A DNA stretch of 64,000 bases from Bradyrhizobium liaoningense (lineage in GTDB: Bacteria > Pseudomonadota > Alphaproteobacteria > Rhizobiales > Xanthobacteraceae), in the NCBI RefSeq assembly GCF_018130955.1, contig NZ_JAFCJM010000026.1, positions 1 through 64,000 of the forward strand, in the 5' to 3' direction. The position numbers and the translations under genes were made by a program. The notes beneath the pieces were generated by a model that saw nothing but the letters and a program-made list of their open reading frames with translations, was not told the DNA's origin and did not search any database. Positions 32,415 through 40,888 of this stretch are shown piece by piece. Numbering within the stretch: the first letter of the stretch is position 1; the number at the start of each line of letters is the position of its first letter.

Positions 32415-33857
32415 TTATAAGATGGCGTCCGGCGTCGGGGTTATTGCGGCCGTAAAGGCGCCGCCGACCGAGGCCGCGGCGGCTACGGCGAGACCGACCT
32501 CGTAGCCAGACTCGAAAGACGCGACACCGGCGGCCAGTGCCACGCCGATAAGCTGCGCGATCCGGCTCGCCGCATTGTTGATGCCGGAGGCGAGCCCCTC
32601 GTTCGTCTGATCAACGCTCGACATGACGGACGCGGTGAGCGGTGCCACGAGCACTGCGAAAGACAGGCCAAGCAGCGTCATGGGTGCGATAACGCCAACA
32701 ATCAAGGATTCCTTCTGACTGAGCGCCATCCAAACATATGCTAGTGCAGCACCTGCCGGTCCCACGATGAGCATAGTCCGCGCGCCAATCTTGTCCGCCA
32801 ATCCGCCGAAGACATTCGACAGGAGTCCCACGCCCGGCGTGAAGGGCAGGAATGCCAGCCCGGCATCGGTCGACGATAGGGCGCGGCGATCGACGAGATC
32901 AAAAGGCAGCAGAAAGAACATAATCGAAATCCCCGTATAGATCATCAGGGTCGCGACGTTCAGCCCGAGGAAGGCGTGGTTCTCAACAAGGCGGGGTGGC
33001 GTCATCGGGTGTTCGCTTCTGCACTCCCAGAACGCGTAGACAGCGAGCCCGACAATGCCGAGCCCGGCGACGATCGCGAGCGCCGTGCCTGTCCGAGCCG
33101 GAGCGTCCGCGGCGCCCTGAGCTTCAGTAGGTCCGATCTGGCTGAGCGCCCAGGCGAGTGCCCCGAGCGCCGAAGCCAGGATGGCGGCGCCGATCACGTC
33201 GAACCGGCGCTGAATGCGTCCATCTTTGGGCGCGAAGACCAGCAGAACTCCCACTGCTACGAGCGCGAGTGGCTGGTTGATCCAGAACACGAATGGCCAG
33301 CCCAGGGTCTCGGTCAACCAGCCGCCAAGGACGGGACCTCCGGCGGTGGTGAGAGCCGATGCCGCGGCCCATACGCCGATTGCTCGATTTCGCTCCGTGC
33401 GCGGGTAAGTGGCCCCGATCAGGGCGAGACTGGCAGGGGTAACGATTGCAGCTGCCGCTCCCTGAACGACGCGCGCGGCGATCAACCAGGCGGGCGAAGG
33501 CGCCAGCGCGCAAGCCGCGGACGCCAGACCGAACAAGACGCAACCGAGCGCGAGCATGCGCGCCTTGCCGTAAACATCGGCGAGCGCACCGCCGATCAAT
33601 GTCAGCGAGGCAAGTGCCAGCATATACCCGTTGAGAACCCATTGAACGGAGGCGAGGTCCGCACCGAGATCCGCGCGCAATCTCGGCAACGCGACCGGAA
33701 GCGCCGTCCCATCGATGAAAGCCATCGAGGATGCGAGCACGCAGGCGGCCAGCACCATGCTCCGGTGTCGACCCGGCTCTCCCCGCCCGAGTTCTCCCGG
33801 GCCCGATTCCGCATCGATAACGCCGCGGCTGCACGGCTCTACGAACGGCTGTGCCAT
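32415..33857 (-). CDS. MFS multidrug exporter, DHA2 (EmrB/QacA) family
   Basis: 480 residues with 14 predicted helices. MFS motif A-like region ALADVYGKARMLALG after TM2, and the DHA2 antiporter motif C in ALTTAGGPVLGGWLTETLGW. MVLAACVLASSMAFIDGTAL starts TM1 with the Asp typical of the group. It exports drugs or hydrophobic compounds by proton antiport. No EmrA-type adaptor adjoins it. The peroxiredoxin gene lies 30 bases upstream on the same strand, so the two could share a transcript. Confidence 0.93.
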   Translation of the reverse strand: MAQPFVEPCSRGVIDAESGPGELGRGEPGRHRSMVLAACVLASSMAFIDGTALPVALPRLRADLGADLASVQWVLNGYMLALASLTLIGGALADVYGKARMLALGCVLFGLASAACALAPSPAWLIAARVVQGAAAAIVTPASLALIGATYPRTERNRAIGVWAAASALTTAGGPVLGGWLTETLGWPFVFWINQPLALVAVGVLLVFAPKDGRIQRRFDVIGAAILASALGALAWALSQIGPTEAQGAADAPARTGTALAIVAGLGIVGLAVYAFWECRSEHPMTPPRLVENHAFLGLNVATLMIYTGISIMFFLLPFDLVDRRALSSTDAGLAFLPFTPGVGLLSNVFGGLADKIGARTMLIVGPAGAALAYVWMALSQKESLIVGVIAPMTLLGLSFAVLVAPLTASVMSSVDQTNEGLASGINNAASRIAQLIGVALAAGVASFESGYEVGLAVAAAASVGGAFTAAITPTPDAIL

Positions 33858-33887
33858 TCATTGACCTCCCCGCTAGTCCGCTGGTCT

Positions 33888-34364
33888 TCAGTTCTTTGCT
33901 AAAGATTTGAGGTGGCGGACAAAACCGAGCACATCATCAGGCATCAGACGGCCGATCGCGCGGGTCGAATAGACGGCCGTCACCACCCGGCATTCGGGAT
34001 TGAGGACGAAGCCCGTTGCCTGGAGACACACGGGATCGTCATTGACGAAGGCGCCGGTGACCGCGGAAACCGCTCGCGCGTTGGCGCCGTAAGCGACCGG
34101 AAAGCCGAGCTTGTGCTTTTCGACGAGCATCTCCGACTTTTCTCGATCGTCTACCGATACCGAGACGACCTTGATGCCTTCCCCAGCGAATTTGTCCGCC
34201 GCTCGCGCGAAAGCGGCAAGCTGGGCGTTGCAGTACGGACACCAGGAACCGCGGTGGAATAGGACCACACCGAACCAACCTGCCAGATCGGCAGGCAAAT
34301 GGATTTCGCCACCACCGACGCGAGCAAAGGTAAGAGAGGGAAAGACATCGCCATTTTGCAGCAT
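33888..34364 (-). CDS. Peroxiredoxin-like (AhpC/TSA) thiol protein
   Basis: 158 residues with a thioredoxin fold: MLQNGDVFPSLTFARVGGGE, then VVLFHRGSWCPYCNAQLAAF with a CxxC active site, then VVSVSVDDREKSEMLVEKH. It should reduce peroxides or act as a thiol oxidoreductase in the cytoplasm. I chose ATG 34364 (GAGGA upstream). The frame extends to 34508, but that part is homologous to the start of another ORF at 28361. The repeated element R2 lies about 220 bases upstream in matching orientation. Confidence 0.88.
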   Translation of the reverse strand: MLQNGDVFPSLTFARVGGGEIHLPADLAGWFGVVLFHRGSWCPYCNAQLAAFARAADKFAGEGIKVVSVSVDDREKSEMLVEKHKLGFPVAYGANARAVSAVTGAFVNDDPVCLQATGFVLNPECRVVTAVYSTRAIGRLMPDDVLGFVRHLKSLAKN

Positions 34365-34365
34365 T

Positions 34366-34508
34366 ACAATTGGTCCTCGTTGTTGAAATGCCGGGCGCTC
34401 AAAGCGCCAGCAGTCCTCGCAAGGACGGCCGTCGTATCCGGGAATAACGTAACTTTGCTGATCCACCTCCGAGAGGCGTGACGACTCAATTACGTCGCTG
34501 CTTTGCAT
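34366..34508 (-). pseudogene. Remnant start shared with the ORF at 28361
   Basis: Begins ATGCAAAGCAGCGACGTAAT and then CGCCTCTCGGAGGTGGATCA, close to 28361 downward (ATGCAAAGCAACGATGCAAT, CGCCTCTTGGCGGCGGGATC). One base is missing relative to that copy, so the frames differ. It precedes and is in frame with the peroxiredoxin gene, which makes the ORF look longer than the gene is. Confidence 0.5.
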
Positions 34509-34570
34509 TCGAGTCCCTTGGTCGATTCGGCATCGCGTTTGGTCGCGGCATCGAAGGTCTACGAGGGTTT

Positions 34571-34705
34571 GGAGAATGACCTAGGAAGGCCAGCGAGGGA
34601 AATCACCTCTCGCTATAGTGTCGATACACGATCGTTATTGCCGCTAGCCGCGCCACGTGATGCCGTAACGAGAAATGCCACTAACCGCATCTGCAGAGAC
34701 TTCTA
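34571..34705 (-). repeat. Repeated intergenic element, copy R2 (short form)
   Basis: Carries the core only: GCGAGGGAAATCACCTCTCG, CTATAGTGTCGATACACGAT, and GTGATGCCGTAACGAGAAAT. The dyad reads AGCGAG..CTCGCT here instead of GGCGAG..CTCGCC, a paired change that keeps the stem. Confidence 0.8.
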
Positions 34706-35056
34706 AGCCCGTTCGGTCGCCATATCGGCCATCAATCCCGTCGCGGCGTGCGCAACGCGTGGCTATCTGCTCTCCTGAACTGATAAGTGGGCATGGCGTC
34801 GATGACGTGTCACCGGTGTTGCCCGACGGCAGTACGCTTGATGCGTAGCCCGCCTGATTTTCCAGGTGCGTTGCGGAGAGGCGACACGCTCTTCGCCGAG
34901 ACCAGAGCAGCAGCCGTCTCTACGCACGCCGTCGACACCTCAAAGCCGCGGTAAACGCGTGGGAATGGAAACCATAACAGTCAGATATTTCCCGAGTGAA
35001 ATGCCGCCGGCGTAGCATCCCCCAAGAGGCGCCAGGAGCTTCACCAGGAGTTTCAG
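34706..35056. other. Intergenic stretch, nothing recognised
   Basis: About 350 bases without a supported gene. It ends in a good ribosome-binding site (CAGGAG) for the ORF at 35057. Confidence 0.4.
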
Positions 35057-35413
35057 ATGAGATTAGAAGTAGCTGGTGTCGTGAGGGCGGTTTCTCGACT
35101 CGTGAATAAAGAATACGACTGCGAGTATCGTATCAAGGATGATCATCTTTTCGATCTGGCGCTCAATTCCCCACTAGACCCGAGGCACATCCACGTCGAC
35201 ACCGCCCTCCATTTGGAGAGCGGAGCTGATGCCGGGGATGCCCCGAATACCTATCCCATTTCGGATAAAAAGATACACAACAAGGGATTGCTGATCGATG
35301 CATTCGACATTCTCTGTGAGATCTGCGTCCGCAAGTTAGCCGAGCGGTTGGTGGAGACGCGTCCTCTTTGGCGTCGCCGTCACATCGGGCGGTGCAGCGC
35401 GGGCCGTAAGTGA
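35057..35413 (+). CDS. Hypothetical protein
   Basis: 118 residues beginning MRLEVAGVVRAVSRLVNKEY after CAGGAG with 6-base spacing. It is mixed alpha/beta in character, with HIHVDTALHLESGADAGD and LLIDAFDILCEICVRKLAER, and a basic tail. No signal peptide, no membrane helix, no family recognised. The base composition of its first 300 bases is less GC-rich than the flanks, which may point to a different origin. Confidence 0.5.
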   Translation: MRLEVAGVVRAVSRLVNKEYDCEYRIKDDHLFDLALNSPLDPRHIHVDTALHLESGADAGDAPNTYPISDKKIHNKGLLIDAFDILCEICVRKLAERLVETRPLWRRRHIGRCSAGRK

Positions 35414-35556
35414 CGACCGTTTAGAGGGGGGCTGCTTGAGGTGGAATTGATGTTGCGAGGAGTGATCGGCGAACGGACACGGCGGCGCGGCTACAAGCTG
35501 CCCTCCAATGATCTCGCGCGCCGCCGCTCGCGCAACCTAACCTGAGGGATTGGGTC

Positions 35557-36984
35557 GTGAGCAGCGCCTCCCTGATCCTGACTGACCGCAGCCTGGCGCT
35601 CTCCAAGCCTAAGGCCGTCGGTGCGCAGGGCAGCACCAAGGTGCTCGCCGCGTTGAGCCTGGGCAGCTGCCTCGTGTTCGTCAGCAGTTCCCTCGTCACG
35701 GTCGCGCTCGCGGCGATTGGCCGAGACATGCGCCTATCGCCGCTCGACCTGCAGTGGGTGATAAACGCCGAGTTCCGGCCGCTCGCGGCCCTGACCTTGA
35801 TCGCCGGCGCTCTGGGTGACCGGTTCGGACAGAAGCGGATCTTCCTCGCAGGGATCGCTTTTTATGGCCTGAGCGCGGCCGCGATTGGTTTCGCACCAAG
35901 TTTCGCGTCGTTCATCGTCGGCCGGTTCCTGCAAGGCTTGCGCGAAGCCGTGATCCTGCCCAACGGCTTTTCCGTGCTCGGGCGGGCCTTTCCCGCCGAC
36001 ACGAAAGCTCCTGCGGTCGGCATCTGGTCCGCCGCGGCGGCTGTCGCCAGCGGCGTCGCACCCGCGATCGTCGGCGCGAACCTCGATCACGGGTCCTGGC
36101 GGGCGACCTTTCTGATGCTACTGCCCGTGGTCGCTGGTGCGCTGGCCGCCGGCACCGCGTGGATACCCAAGGACTCCCCGACCAACCGCGCCCGGGTCGA
36201 CGTCCGTGGCGCGGTTCTTTCGGCAGTCGGGAGCGGGTTGGACGCGGGGCTGACCGGCCTGACCAACGGCTCCGGTCTGAACCTTTGGGTGCTCGTCAAC
36301 CTGATCGTCGGTCTGGGCGGCCTATTCGGCCTCATCGTGAACGAACGGCAATTAGGCCACAACGCCCCTGCTGCCCCGTCCCTCTTCGCCTCGCGGTCGG
36401 TCGTCGGCGCGAACCTTTTCACTGTGCTCCTCTACGGGCTGTTCACGGTCATGCTAACCTTGATCCCTTTCGTGATGATGCGGGGCGCGCACCTGCCAAC
36501 GCTGGTGGCGGGCCTAGCCTTCATTCCCCTGCAAGTGCTGATTACGGTCATCTCGCCGCTCGCCGGCATGCTTTGCCGCCGGTTCGGCCGGCGCTTGCCA
36601 TTGTTCGCCGGCAGCGCCGTCGTCGCCTTGGGATGCGCCATCGCGCTCCGTGTCGGTTCGAACGCGACTTATTGGACGGATATATTCCCTCCCATCCTGT
36701 TGCTGGCGCTGGGCATGAGCCAGGCGATCGCGCCGTTGACGACTCTCGTTCTCACCTCCGTCGAGTCCGATCGCGCCGGAACGCGTCTGGCGTCAACAGC
36801 GCGGTCTCGCGCGCCGGGTCGCTCTTCGTTATCGCCCTGCCCGGCGGCGTCCTGCAGCAGAGCGGTCCCCAGCTGTTCATTCCGCATGGCGATGGCTGAC
36901 GCCGCGGTCGCCTTGGTTCTCGCCACGCTCGCGGTGTTCATTATCGGGCCGGGGTCCCACGTCGACTTCATCCCGCCCGACTGA
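35557..36984 (+). CDS. MFS exporter (DHA2-like) with a scrambled segment near the C-terminus
   Basis: 475 residues with 13-14 membrane helices. The motif A region reads LGDRFGQKRIFLAGIAFYG, and FLQGLREAVILPNGFSVLGR follows in TM4. It exports small molecules by antiport. From about residue 410 the frame gives TRLASTARSRAPGRSSLSPC, which is not membrane-like, while the +1 frame gives ASGVNSAVSRAGSLFVIALP, the normal MFS sequence. The register returns near 36890, where ADAAVALVLATLAVFII resumes. A lost base near 36783 and a gain near 36885 explain this, so the last helices are probably damaged. Confidence 0.85.
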   Translation: MSSASLILTDRSLALSKPKAVGAQGSTKVLAALSLGSCLVFVSSSLVTVALAAIGRDMRLSPLDLQWVINAEFRPLAALTLIAGALGDRFGQKRIFLAGIAFYGLSAAAIGFAPSFASFIVGRFLQGLREAVILPNGFSVLGRAFPADTKAPAVGIWSAAAAVASGVAPAIVGANLDHGSWRATFLMLLPVVAGALAAGTAWIPKDSPTNRARVDVRGAVLSAVGSGLDAGLTGLTNGSGLNLWVLVNLIVGLGGLFGLIVNERQLGHNAPAAPSLFASRSVVGANLFTVLLYGLFTVMLTLIPFVMMRGAHLPTLVAGLAFIPLQVLITVISPLAGMLCRRFGRRLPLFAGSAVVALGCAIALRVGSNATYWTDIFPPILLLALGMSQAIAPLTTLVLTSVESDRAGTRLASTARSRAPGRSSLSPCPAASCSRAVPSCSFRMAMADAAVALVLATLAVFIIGPGSHVDFIPPD

Positions 36985-37033
36985 CCCGTTCGGCGCGGAA
37001 CAGGACCAACCTATCGGCAGAAGGAGCAAGCCC

Positions 37034-37453
37034 ATGAAGACCCGCACCATCATCGCTGCCGCCTGCGCGGCCCTCGCTATCCCGATAGCCGGCCCCGTCT
37101 CGGCCCATGACGGCAAAACGGAAACCGTCACGAAGAACTTCGAGGCGGCCATTCCCAATATCCCTGGCAAGTCGCTGCTCGCGGTGGAGGTCGATTACCC
37201 GCCGGGCGCGGCCTCTCCGTCCCACACCCACGCGAAGTCGGCTTTCATCTACGTCTATGTGATCTCGGGCGCGATCGAGTCGAGGGTGAACGACGGCGAG
37301 ACGCGCATCTATCGCGCTGGCGAAAGCTGGTCCGAAACACCGGGTGCGATCCATTCGATCAGCCGCAACGCGAGCAAAACCGAGCCGGCAAAGCTGCTCG
37401 CTGTTTTCGTCCTCGACACCAATGACAATCCTCTTACCACGCCCATCAAATAA
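37034..37453 (+). CDS. Exported cupin-domain protein
   Basis: 139 residues with a signal peptide (cut near VSA-HDG). A single cupin domain: PPGAASPSHTHAKSAFIYVY supplies the first metal-binding motif (HTH), and GESWSETPGAIHSISRNAS the second. It is most likely a periplasmic metal-binding or small-molecule protein. It follows the MFS gene by 50 bases on the same strand after AGAAGGAG, so the two are probably one operon. Confidence 0.88.
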   Translation: MKTRTIIAAACAALAIPIAGPVSAHDGKTETVTKNFEAAIPNIPGKSLLAVEVDYPPGAASPSHTHAKSAFIYVYVISGAIESRVNDGETRIYRAGESWSETPGAIHSISRNASKTEPAKLLAVFVLDTNDNPLTTPIK

Positions 37454-37910
37454 ACCCTCAGACGCATTGAGAGGAACGATGGTCCACGAGGAGATAACGA
37501 TGGACAGGAATAATGCTTTCGCTCGAGGGGGCGGCCTCCAAATCCCTCACAAAACCTACTTCGACTACGTTCCTGATGCTCGGCTCGACCGAAGCGAACC
37601 GATCGAAGGCGATGATAGGTCAGGGCGAAACCGCCGATGATCTTTCCACGTGGTCGTCGAGCGTCGTGAGCTACGAGTACACACCTGTAGTGTTTCTCGT
37701 GTTCGGTGGGTTGCTTGGAAAGGTTGGTGCGCTCCTGGAACCGTCGACCGATGAGCTTGAACTCGATGAGGTCCCTAGCTGATTGGTAGCGCGATAGCGG
37801 CGGATGCGGAGTCAGGCAAGCAACAACTCACCTGACATTCGAGCGCACGGCGCCACGTTGGAATAGGACCACGTGATGAACAGAGAAATGGCACTCAACA
37901 GGAGTCTGAA
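37454..37910. other. Region with overlapping fragments
   Basis: A frame from ATG 37480 (MVHEEITMDRNNAFARGG, stop near 37638) and a second frame that reads to 37780 (VVFLVFGGLLGKVGALLEP) overlap. They may be two pieces of one frameshifted gene, but I do not recognise it. No confident gene call. Confidence 0.35.
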
Positions 37911-38381
37911 ATGCTGAGACTAAAGTATTGGGCCGTCGCCCCGGAAGCGGTGAAGCTCATGATGACTCTGAACGCGTACGTGGAACAATCAAGTATCGAG
38001 GCGTCTCTGCGCCATCTTGTCAAGCTGAGGGTCTCGCAGATCAATGGGTGCGCGTACTGCGTCGATCTTCACTCGCACGAGGCATTGCGTGATGGAGAAA
38101 ATTCGCAGCGGCTTCATTGCTTGACCGTCTGGCACGAAACCGAATTATTCACTCCGCGTGAGCGCGCAGCGCTCGCATATGCAGAGAGCATTACGCGCAT
38201 TTCTGATACGCATGTTCCAGACGAGGACTACGATCAGGTCGCGCGGTATTTCAATGACCTTGAACTTGTCGATCTAACGCTCACGATATCGACAATGAAC
38301 GCCTGGAATCGGATGGCGATAAGCTTCCGCAAGCCGGTGGCCGAACGCCGTTCAACGCAGGCAACCCAAACACAGACTTGA
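37911..38381 (+). CDS. Carboxymuconolactone decarboxylase / AhpD-like protein
   Basis: 156 residues. The CMD signature is clear: LVKLRVSQINGCAYCVDLHS with the active-site CxxC and following His, then TPRERAALAYAESITRISD. Proteins of this type are AhpD-like thiol reductases or peroxidases. The ATG follows AGGAGTCTGAA. Two other CMD genes lie in the window (54717-55262 intact, 61797-62113 broken), but they belong to different subgroups. Confidence 0.9.
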   Translation: MLRLKYWAVAPEAVKLMMTLNAYVEQSSIEASLRHLVKLRVSQINGCAYCVDLHSHEALRDGENSQRLHCLTVWHETELFTPRERAALAYAESITRISDTHVPDEDYDQVARYFNDLELVDLTLTISTMNAWNRMAISFRKPVAERRSTQATQTQT

Positions 38382-38662
38382 CTGGAATCAACGCGCCGCC
38401 GATCATTTCACCGCGCCATCTTTCTCGAGCGCGGCAAATGCCGGATTGAGAAAGCGCCTTTGGCTTGCGGTTCAAGCCGCGCGCCGGATCGAGACCGATC
38501 CGGCCCGCCAATACAAGGCGCGCGCTTATTTTGTGAAACGGTGAACGGCAGGCTGCAGGGCATTCACCGACCGTCCGTCCCAGCCCGGCCGCATGGCAGC
38601 GGGGGGTTTTCCTCCTCCTCGCGGCGCACGGTCACTAACGTCGCGCGCCGCGTGCCCGACCC
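38382..38662. other. Intergenic region, remnants only
   Basis: A short plus-strand stretch reads RLWLAVQAARRIETDPARQY and ends at a stop near 38543. It looks like the tail of a small gene whose start is missing. Nothing else is recognised. Confidence 0.3.
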
Positions 38663-39028
38663 CTAGGGGAACGACAGGCCGAAAGCGGCCGGGTCGAGCT
38701 GCTCGCCGTCTCGTGGGACCAAAAAGCGCCCCAGCCCACCCGGCACGAAGCTGAGCAGCAGGGTCGCCTGGTCGCCGACCACCTCGATCGTAGGCGGCAC
38801 ACCGCGAGGAAGAGCAGCGTAGGCGCCTGGCCCCACCTCGACGCGGGCATCGCCGACCCGCGCGATTAGCTGCCCCTGCACCACGTAGACCAGCTCGTCC
38901 TCGCGCGAGTGGGTGTGCAGCGGCGGCTCCTCCCCGGCCCGCACCGTCCACAGGACAGCGCCATAGTCGCCTCCGGACTGGCCGCTCTCTACTTTCATCT
39001 CGACGCTCGAGCCCCCGCTCGAGGTCAC
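38663..39028 (-). CDS. Cupin-domain protein, probably frameshifted at its 5' end
   Basis: 121 residues from GTG 39028. Cupin motif: AGEEPPLHTHSREDELVYVV, then GPGAYAALPRGVPPTIEVV. It is likely a small metal-binding or dioxygenase-like protein. A much better start, ATG 39075 with GGAGG 6 bases before it, lies 47 bases upstream but in another frame (it stops after 16 codons). The in-frame reading of that stretch (SPAAVLTPPHGGETV) looks like the family N-terminus, so a single-base slip near 39070 may have cut translation. Element R3 lies directly upstream. Confidence 0.7.
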   Translation of the reverse strand: MTSSGGSSVEMKVESGQSGGDYGAVLWTVRAGEEPPLHTHSREDELVYVVQGQLIARVGDARVEVGPGAYAALPRGVPPTIEVVGDQATLLLSFVPGGLGRFLVPRDGEQLDPAAFGLSFP

Positions 39029-39075
39029 CGTCTCGCCGCCGTGGGGCGGCGTGAGAACGGCTGCTGGACTGACAT

Positions 39076-39405
39076 TGTAGCCTCCTGATCGTGTTAACGA
39101 TGACTATCCACCACCCGACGAAAATGCCCTGGCAACGCCGGCGAGGGAAATCACCTCTCGCCATAGAGTCGATAGAGGATCGTTATTGCCGCCGCGCCGC
39201 GTGATGCCGTAGCGAGGAATGCTACCCGCCGCATCTACAGAGAATTCTAAACCGTTGCCGCTCTTGGACCAATCGAGGTTGCGCGTGCTAACGCGCGCCG
39301 CCGTCCTTGACCATGACGCCGCTCTTACGGTGGATTTGTCGTGCGCCACATCGTCGACCGGATGCCGATAGAGGTAAGAGAGGGAAAGACATCGCCATAA
39401 GGCGC
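39076..39405 (-). repeat. Repeated intergenic element, copy R3 (extended form, paired with R4)
   Basis: Core with the dyad GGCGAG-11-CTCGCC at 39140-39162. It also shares the gene-proximal leader (ATCCACCACCCGACG and CCTGATCGTGTTAACGATGA) and the distal part (CCTTGACCATGACGCCGCTC, GGTGGATTTGTCGTGCGC, AGAGAGGGAAAGACATCGCC) with R4. The last block resembles the coding start of the peroxiredoxin at 34364. Confidence 0.8.
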
Positions 39406-39709
39406 TTGCGAGCTTGAGCCCTAGAACGGTCTTGGACGGATAACTTCTTCTATCACGCTCGAGCCTCTTGGCGTTCTCACACGGCCAAGACCCATTGCGG
39501 AAGTGGTCGGCCTTAAGGAGAAGCGCCCTAAACCTTCGTATCGCTCCGTGACACCATTTAGATGATGTGACGACTACCGACGTTCAATTGAGTTGCTCAT
39601 CGAGATCTTCCTAGGCTGCATGCGTTGGAAGAGCGCACGGGCTCATAAAGTGCGATCGTGAAAAAGGATGATCGACAAACATCTGCGATAAAGCCAAGAG
39701 GAGACTGCA
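39406..39709. other. Intergenic region upstream of the zinc-ribbon gene
   Basis: No gene seen. It ends in AGAGGAGACTGCA, a strong ribosome-binding site for the zinc-ribbon gene at 39710. Confidence 0.4.
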
Positions 39710-39931
39710 ATGCCAAACCGCTCCGAACGTCTTAGAACTGGCAATGCCGCGCGATGCGCAGTTTGTGATGGCAAGTTTGGTCTCGTCTGGCACTACTCGT
39801 GGCGAACGCCTCTTTGTTCCAAGAAGTGCGTCGATCGCTTCAGAGCTCGCAGCGAAAGTAACCGCAATTGGGTGGGCTGGCTCCAGATCACTTTCAACCG
39901 GCTGCCAGAGAACCGCGCGAGGGCTTTGTGA
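39710..39931 (+). CDS. Small zinc-ribbon protein, copy 2
   Basis: 73 residues: cysteine pairs CAVC and CSKKC separated by DGKFGLVWHYSWRTPL, then the tail NWVGWLQITFNRLPENRARA. It matches copy 1 (3122-3343) over its full length. GAGGAG precedes the start. Its stop and the next gene's start overlap (TGATG), so the two proteins are translated together. Function unknown. The cysteine layout suggests zinc binding, and the conserved aromatic tail may be an interaction surface. Confidence 0.8.
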   Translation: MPNRSERLRTGNAARCAVCDGKFGLVWHYSWRTPLCSKKCVDRFRARSESNRNWVGWLQITFNRLPENRARAL

Positions 39932-40122
39932 TGGTCCAGATCTCACAACGAGGCAAGGCATATTTGGAGACAGCACGGACTTTGCTCCGCGCAGCCAGGA
40001 CCATGACCGACTCAGCGATTGCGGCGCAGCTTAAGGCGCTTGCCGACGACTACGAGCGGCGATCTGAGAACGCTTCGCATGTTGATGCGGCCAAAACATC
40101 CGCCCGATCAGCTGAACGCTGA
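39931..40122 (+). CDS. Small helical partner protein of the zinc-ribbon gene
   Basis: 63 residues, no cysteine, predicted to be largely two helices: GKAYLETARTLLRAARTM, then IAAQLKALADDYERRSENAS. It starts inside the stop of the zinc-ribbon gene and is tightly coupled to it. The homologue next to zinc-ribbon copy 1 is broken by one base (2960-3125). I do not recognise a characterised family. The similar, tight arrangement in both copies suggests a two-protein module. Confidence 0.75.
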   Translation: MVQISQRGKAYLETARTLLRAARTMTDSAIAAQLKALADDYERRSENASHVDAAKTSARSAER

Positions 40123-40128
40123 AGGCGA

Positions 40129-40386
40129 ATGGCGTGCATGACCGAGTGGGAAGCTTCAACCATGTTCCTCGATTTCTGTACCATTGAAACGCTGAAGCTG
40201 CGCCCCGGCTCCAAGGAGCTGGAGGCATTCAACGTCGAGCGTGTGCGCGGCTACCTCAAGCGCAATCTCGGCTGCAAGAAGAAGGAAGTGATCCAAGCGC
40301 TAGGCCTAGATCCCCGCACGGTGGCCAAGGCTATCAAGATCATCCGGGCAAATGCCCATCCCGGCGATGGGGCTCTCCAGTCGTGA
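40129..40386 (+). CDS. Hypothetical protein with HTH-like segment
   Basis: 85 residues, 6 bases after the helical gene, so possibly a third gene of the same operon. ERVRGYLKRNLGCKKKEVIQ followed by ALGLDPRTVAKAIKIIRAN resembles a helix-turn-helix (replicated helices with LDPRTVAKA). In-frame ATGs at 40129, 40138 and 40162 leave the start open. The frame's lack of an obvious ribosome-binding site lowers confidence. Confidence 0.5.
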   Translation: MACMTEWEASTMFLDFCTIETLKLRPGSKELEAFNVERVRGYLKRNLGCKKKEVIQALGLDPRTVAKAIKIIRANAHPGDGALQS

Positions 40387-40888
40387 TCAAGATCATCGCG
40401 CCGTGCTCTGCAATCTCTTCTCTCCGGCAAATTGCCACGATCAGACCGTCACCACCTCGGACTTCGCGACATCTCGATGCAGTCCCGCCTGATCGGCGCG
40501 CCGCAGCTCGCCGAGTGGATGAACCTGCATCCGGCAGAACGCCTGGCGCTCGCGCTGCATGGTCGGCGGACAGGATAGCAGAGGAGCTTAGGGTGGAAAG
40601 CCGCCTCCCCAGATGCGTTGAACCACTTGGTCCCAAAAGCCGCGATTACTGACTGGGACCGTTTGATAGCCACCAAGGCCTGCCGATCGAATAAGTCCTT
40701 GTTTGCGGTGCATGAGTCCGGAAGTGGCGCGCTGAGCTAAACAACGCGAGAGCCGCCGCCATGTCGGCTTTGCTGGAAACCGGACGCCACAGGATCGTTG
40801 GGCCGACCACCGATTCTGTTGAACAAGGCGGCTGTTGCGACGCAGAAGGTCAATGATTCAGTCTGTCTAATTGGCAGAACTGAAGATC
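40387..40888. other. Gene-free stretch before the IS remnant
   Basis: About 500 bases. A short frame reads SRLIGAPQLAEWMNLHPAER near 40480-40578, ending in TAG, possibly a fragment. The sequence around 40712 (TGCATGAGTCCGGAAGTGGC) is a type of intergenic sequence also seen near 53292. No gene is called. Confidence 0.35.

Noticed and set aside
39120..39232. The repeat core as a possible rho-independent terminator
   Set aside because: The dyad is short, its loop is 11 bases and no T run follows in either direction; its position upstream of genes fits a regulatory site better.
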